From: Pseudomonadota bacterium
GTDB lineage: Bacteria > Pseudomonadota > Gammaproteobacteria > SZUA-229
DNA length: 7,611 nucleotides
Assembly: GCA_015222965.1 (NCBI GenBank)
Contig: JADFWF010000327.1
Span: 1-7,611 of the forward strand
Direction of reading: 5' to 3'
Shown: positions 4,917 through 7,611 of the stretch, piece after piece
Position numbering within the stretch: the first letter of the stretch is position 1
Layout of the letters: the number at the start of each line of letters is the position of its first letter
Made by a program: the position numbers and the translations under genes
The notes under the pieces: generated by a model
Databases searched by the model: none
Told to the model about the DNA's origin: nothing
What the model saw: only the letters and a program-made list of their open reading frames with translations

Positions 4917-6536
4917 ATGAATAAAATTGCCATAAAAAAATGGGATGAACTAAAAGATCGTACACCGGAATACGCACTGGTGGCCGATGTTGACCTGGTT
5001 GTAGTACGAATTGATGATGCAGTCTCTGTATTATATGGCCGCTGCGCTCATCGCGGTGCTTTGATGTCTGACGGCCATGTCGATGGTGACAATCTGATCT
5101 GCGGCGTTCATGGCTGGGATTATCGCCTTGATAGCGGAATCAGCGAATACAATAACAGCGAAACTTTGCAAAAATTCAATGCCTGGGTAGAAGACAGCCA
5201 GGTCTGGGTAGATGAAGATGAGATAAACATCTGGGCCGACAAACACCCACAGCCTTATCAGCGAGACAGTTTCCAGGGTGTCTACCAGGATCACACCGGA
5301 ACGCAAGATGAACCCCATGTAAAATTTATTCGAAAACTGGCTGACGAGGGCTTGTCTAAATTCGGTCACCATGGGCCAACGGGCGCGATGGGCGTACCCC
5401 GTGACAGCTTGCCGAAATGGGACGACATACAATTTATCACCGCGCAACTGCATAAATTACCACTGCTGGATGACGACCCCGTTGGCACCGACATCATCAT
5501 TGGACCCGGTGCCAAAAGGCCATTACGTTTAGACATTCCACTGTTTGTTTCCGACATGAGTTTTGGTGCACTGTCAGAAGAAGCCAAGGTGGCGCTGGCA
5601 AAAGGTGCAGAACTTGCCGGCACCGGCATCTGTTCTGGCGAAGGCGGAATGTTGCCGAATGAACAGGCCGCCAACTCACGATACTTCTATGAATTAGCTT
5701 CAGCAAGATTTGGTTTTTCCTGGGATAAAGTAGAGAAAACCCAGGCATTCCATTTTAAAGGCGGCCAGGGCGCTAAAACAGGCACCGGTGGCCACCTGCC
5801 GGGCGATAAAGTGAAGGGGAAAATTGCGGATGTACGCGGATTAGCTGAAGGACAGGCTGCCATTTCTCCAGCACGCTTCCCTGAGTGGACGAGCCTGAAT
5901 CAGTATCGCGACTTTGCCACAGAAGTTCGTGACAAGACCGGCGGTATTCCCGTTGGTTTTAAACTGTCTGCACAGCATATCGAAAAAGACATCGATGCAG
6001 CACTGGAAATCGGTTGCGATTACATCATTTTAGATGGTCGCGGTGGTGGCACTGGCGCTGCACCCCTAATATTTAGAGACAATATATCGGTGCCTACGAT
6101 CCCGGCCCTGGCACGGGCCCGTCGCCACCTGGATAGCAGTGATGCCTCTGATGTAAGCCTTATTATCACCGGAGGGCTCAGGCACCCTGCTGATTTTGTA
6201 AAGGCTATGGCACTGGGTGCAGATGCAATAGCCGTTTCAAATGCAGCACTGCAAGCTATCGGTTGTTTAGGCATGCGTGCCTGTAATACAAATAACTGCC
6301 CGGTCGGCATCGCCACACAAAAACAGGAATTGCGTAACCGTCTGCCTGTCGACATTGCAGCAGAGCGTCTTGCACGATTTTTTAATGCATCCGTAGAATT
6401 GATGACTGTACTTTCGCGTGCAGCGGGACATCAGCATCTAAATGAATTTACCATAGATGACTTAACAACATTCAAAACAGATATGGCACAGCTAACCGGC
6501 ATTGCTTACGGCGGTGTAGCCAGTGTTGATTATTAA
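4917..6536 (+). CDS. Rieske [2Fe-2S] domain fused to glutamate synthase FMN domain, 539 aa
   Basis: Cytoplasmic iron-sulfur flavoprotein. Residues about 1-105 are a Rieske ferredoxin domain with the cluster motif C43-A-H45 ... C62-G-V-H65. From about 150 to 500 it is the GltS/glutamate synthase FMN-binding barrel (PF01645 type): DMSFGALSEEAK (213-224), GEGGM (241-245), KGGQGAKTGTGGHLPG (281-296), DGRGGGTGAAP (373-383), GGLRHPADFVKAMALGADA (419-437). The [3Fe-4S] cysteines C450-x5-C456-x4-C461 match glutamate synthase spacing, followed by PVGIATQ. The Ntn-type glutaminase and GXGXG domains of bacterial GltB are absent. It is therefore not a normal large subunit: it would need ammonia or another amine donor, or has a different substrate. 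The Rieske domain presumably feeds electrons. No GltD-like subunit or methylglutamate synthase partner is nearby. AGGA at 4903-4906 precedes the ATG by 10 bases. It appears to be a single-gene unit. Confidence 0.92.
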   Translation: MNKIAIKKWDELKDRTPEYALVADVDLVVVRIDDAVSVLYGRCAHRGALMSDGHVDGDNLICGVHGWDYRLDSGISEYNNSETLQKFNAWVEDSQVWVDEDEINIWADKHPQPYQRDSFQGVYQDHTGTQDEPHVKFIRKLADEGLSKFGHHGPTGAMGVPRDSLPKWDDIQFITAQLHKLPLLDDDPVGTDIIIGPGAKRPLRLDIPLFVSDMSFGALSEEAKVALAKGAELAGTGICSGEGGMLPNEQAANSRYFYELASARFGFSWDKVEKTQAFHFKGGQGAKTGTGGHLPGDKVKGKIADVRGLAEGQAAISPARFPEWTSLNQYRDFATEVRDKTGGIPVGFKLSAQHIEKDIDAALEIGCDYIILDGRGGGTGAAPLIFRDNISVPTIPALARARRHLDSSDASDVSLIITGGLRHPADFVKAMALGADAIAVSNAALQAIGCLGMRACNTNNCPVGIATQKQELRNRLPVDIAAERLARFFNASVELMTVLSRAAGHQHLNEFTIDDLTTFKTDMAQLTGIAYGGVASVDY

Positions 6537-6551
6537 CAATAACATCACAAC

Positions 6552-6570
6552 ATTTTCTAGATTAGAAAAT
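6552..6570 (+). terminator. AT-rich hairpin after the Rieske-GltS gene
   Basis: A perfect 8-bp stem, ATTTTCTA (6552-6559) with TAGAAAAT (6563-6570), has a 3-base loop and lies 16 bases after the stop. It is AT-rich and has no following T-run, so it is a weak terminator candidate. Confidence 0.25.
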
Positions 6571-6632
6571 TATTCGAGATCAAGTCTTTCATCGGTGCGT
6601 ATGAATTCACGCCTACATAAAACATACTTCCC

Positions 6633-6658
6633 TTTATCTCAAAAGGAAAAGGGATAAA
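6633..6658. terminator. Hairpin in the convergent gap, possible bidirectional terminator
   Basis: TTTATCTC (6633-6640) pairs with GGGATAAA (6651-6658) over 8 bp with one T.G, around a purine-only loop. An alternative stem, CCCTTT (6630-6635) with AAAGGG (6648-6653), competes with it. The position between convergent genes favours a role in termination, but neither strand shows a U-tract directly after the stem. Confidence 0.3.
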
Positions 6659-6684
6659 AGTCAGGGTCGCTCATAGTTGGTAAC

Positions 6685-6705
6685 AGCCCTTTAGAAGATA
6701 AGGCT
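6685..6705 (-). terminator. Short hairpin after tatC
   Basis: On the minus strand, AGCCTT and AAGGGCT form a 6-bp stem including one G.U pair, 10 bases after the tatC stop. On the plus strand the G.U becomes a C-A mismatch, so the fold suits the tatC transcript. No U-run follows. Confidence 0.25.
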
Positions 6706-6715
6706 AATAATATTT

Positions 6716-7611
6716 CTATTTCCTGATAGGATCATCGTCAGATTCGTCACCTGAATTCCCGGTGTCATCTTCGCTGTTATTCTCTTCCTCTTCCTCTTCG
6801 GCCTCATCAAACAGTTTTTCCATCTCAGCATCAGTCAGCGGATTTCCTTCTTCATCATGGTCGTCCTCAGGAATATCACCTTGATGCGTAATCAGATTTT
6901 CTTCTACTAGAGAGAAATCATCATTCTCCATGATGACGTTTTCTTCTTCTTTCTCTTTCAAGAAAAGGCGCGAAGCGATCAGACCTAGCTCAAACAATAA
7001 CCAGATCGGTACTGCCAGTAAAGATTGCGAGATCACATCCGGCGGTGTCAGGAACATGCCGATAACAAAAGCACCGATAATAATAAAGGGACGTTTCCCT
7101 GCCAGTTTATCTGCCGATGTAACGCCGGCGGCTATCAATAAAAACGTCGCGACCGGCACTTCAAAGGCGATGCCGAAAGCGAGGAAGATAGCGATAATGA
7201 AATCAAGGTACTGACCTATATCGGTCATCACCGCGACGCCTTCAGGCGCGATGCCGATGAAAAAACCGAACAGGATGGGAAAGATTACAAAATAGGCAAA
7301 AGCGATTCCACAATAAAAAAGTATGACGCTGGAAATAAGTATCGGTGTCGCCAGGCGTTTTTCGTGGCGGTATAAACCCGGCGCAATAAATGCCCATATC
7401 TGATGCAATAGATATGGGATGGTCAATAATACTGATAACAGTAATACCAGTTTGAATGGCACTAAAAATGGTGAGGTCACACCTGTCGCAATCATCGAGG
7501 TACCTTCCGGCATCAGGTTGAGCAGCGGTTGCGCAGCGATGGTAAAGATGTCTTCCGAAAAAGCGAACAGCGCGACGAACATGATCAGGATTGCCAGCAC
7601 CATGTGCAGCA
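6716..7611 (-). CDS. tatC: Sec-independent translocase subunit TatC, 5' truncated, long acidic tail
   Basis: Inner-membrane core of the twin-arginine translocase, which with TatA/B exports folded proteins bearing twin-arginine signals. The frame is open to the window edge. Aligning with E. coli TatC from memory, the ATG at 7603 corresponds to about residue 23, inside helix 1, so it is not the start and roughly 20 residues are missing. Counting from that Met, known functional residues are conserved: P26, F72, E81, E148 and D189 (E. coli P48, F94, E103, E170, D211), in APGLYRHE, FEVPVA and LTPPDV. Six helices fit. From about residue 214 an 82-residue hydrophilic, strongly acidic tail follows (runs of Glu, Asp, Asn, Ser), far longer than in E. 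coli; it should be cytoplasmic. tatA/tatB would be expected upstream, outside the window. Confidence 0.97.
   Translation of the reverse strand, partial: LHMVLAILIMFVALFAFSEDIFTIAAQPLLNLMPEGTSMIATGVTSPFLVPFKLVLLLSVLLTIPYLLHQIWAFIAPGLYRHEKRLATPILISSVILFYCGIAFAYFVIFPILFGFFIGIAPEGVAVMTDIGQYLDFIIAIFLAFGIAFEVPVATFLLIAAGVTSADKLAGKRPFIIIGAFVIGMFLTPPDVISQSLLAVPIWLLFELGLIASRLFLKEKEEENVIMENDDFSLVEENLITHQGDIPEDDHDEEGNPLTDAEMEKLFDEAEEEEEENNSEDDTGNSGDESDDDPIRK
6782..6799 (-). repeat. CTCTTC hexamer x3 inside the tatC acidic tail
   Basis: Three exact head-to-tail CTCTTC units on the plus strand encode, on the minus strand, part of a run of glutamates in the TatC tail. Copy changes would stay in frame. It may simply reflect alternating GAA/GAG glutamate codons. 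Confidence 0.7.

Larger units (their letters stand above)
6537..6715. other. Convergent intergenic region with several hairpins
   Basis: This region lies between two genes pointing at each other, so both transcripts should end here. Three stem-loops are visible, described separately, but none is followed by a clear T-run on either strand. A weaker palindrome, GCGT/ACGC around TGAATTCA, lies at about 6597-6612. I see no gene or RNA in it. Confidence 0.7.

Noticed and set aside
5031..5748. Several open frames of 83-140 codons antisense to the Rieske-GltS gene
   Set aside because: They run opposite a well-conserved coding sequence, have no recognisable domains and look like shadows of its codon pattern.
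4917..6536. Calling the Rieske-GltS protein gltB or the methylglutamate synthase subunit mgsC
   Set aside because: The glutaminase domain needed for GltB is missing and no mgsA/mgsB-like neighbours are present, so no symbol is justified.
1..7611. tRNA, rRNA, CRISPR arrays, insertion sequences or att sites
   Set aside because: I looked for repeat-spacer arrays, transposase motifs, terminal inverted repeats and cloverleaf-like segments and saw none.

Overview
The window looks like chromosomal DNA from a Gammaproteobacterium, probably free-living, with moderate GC. This rests on resemblance recalled from memory, not on a search: the TatC is close to the E. coli type, the catalase tail is of the small-subunit clade, and the AraC regulator has a cupin_6-type sensor domain. 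Seven genes are complete, two are cut by the window edges, and one further short ORF is only a possibility.

Layout. Positions 1-267 (+) hold the C-terminal end of a monofunctional catalase. A strong hairpin follows (300-324). Then come three closely spaced plus-strand genes: a 54-residue single-helix membrane protein (370-534), a 125-residue SpoIIAA/STAS-like protein (558-935) and an AraC-family regulator (936-1868). The last two are directly abutted and probably translationally coupled. Facing them is a minus-strand operon, 4523 down to 1854, with overlapping genes: a six-helix membrane protein, a membrane-anchored seven-repeat FG-GAP/UnbV beta-propeller protein, and a four-helix membrane protein with two duplicated CP...PxC motifs. 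Its last gene overlaps the 3' end of araC. A 393-bp AT-rich intergenic region (4524-4916) contains a 21-bp-spaced direct repeat placed like an AraC-type operator, an inverted repeat and a possible 39-codon ORF. Next is a plus-strand gene fusing a Rieske [2Fe-2S] domain to the FMN/[3Fe-4S] synthase domain of glutamate synthase (4917-6536). After a 179-bp convergent gap comes the minus-strand tatC (6716-7611, 5' end cut off), which carries an unusually long acidic tail.

How the genes may work together. The catalase, Rieske-GltS protein and TatC look like independent units. The coherent unit is the minus-strand operon. Its products would form an envelope assembly: two integral membrane proteins and a periplasmic calcium-loop propeller between them. 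The Cys-rich protein has the topology of a DsbB/VKOR-like thiol oxidoreductase, although I cannot assign it to those families. The nearby AraC regulator is a natural candidate to control this operon through the direct repeat. That link is inference. I regard this regulator-plus-envelope-operon unit as the best candidate for an undescribed system in the window.
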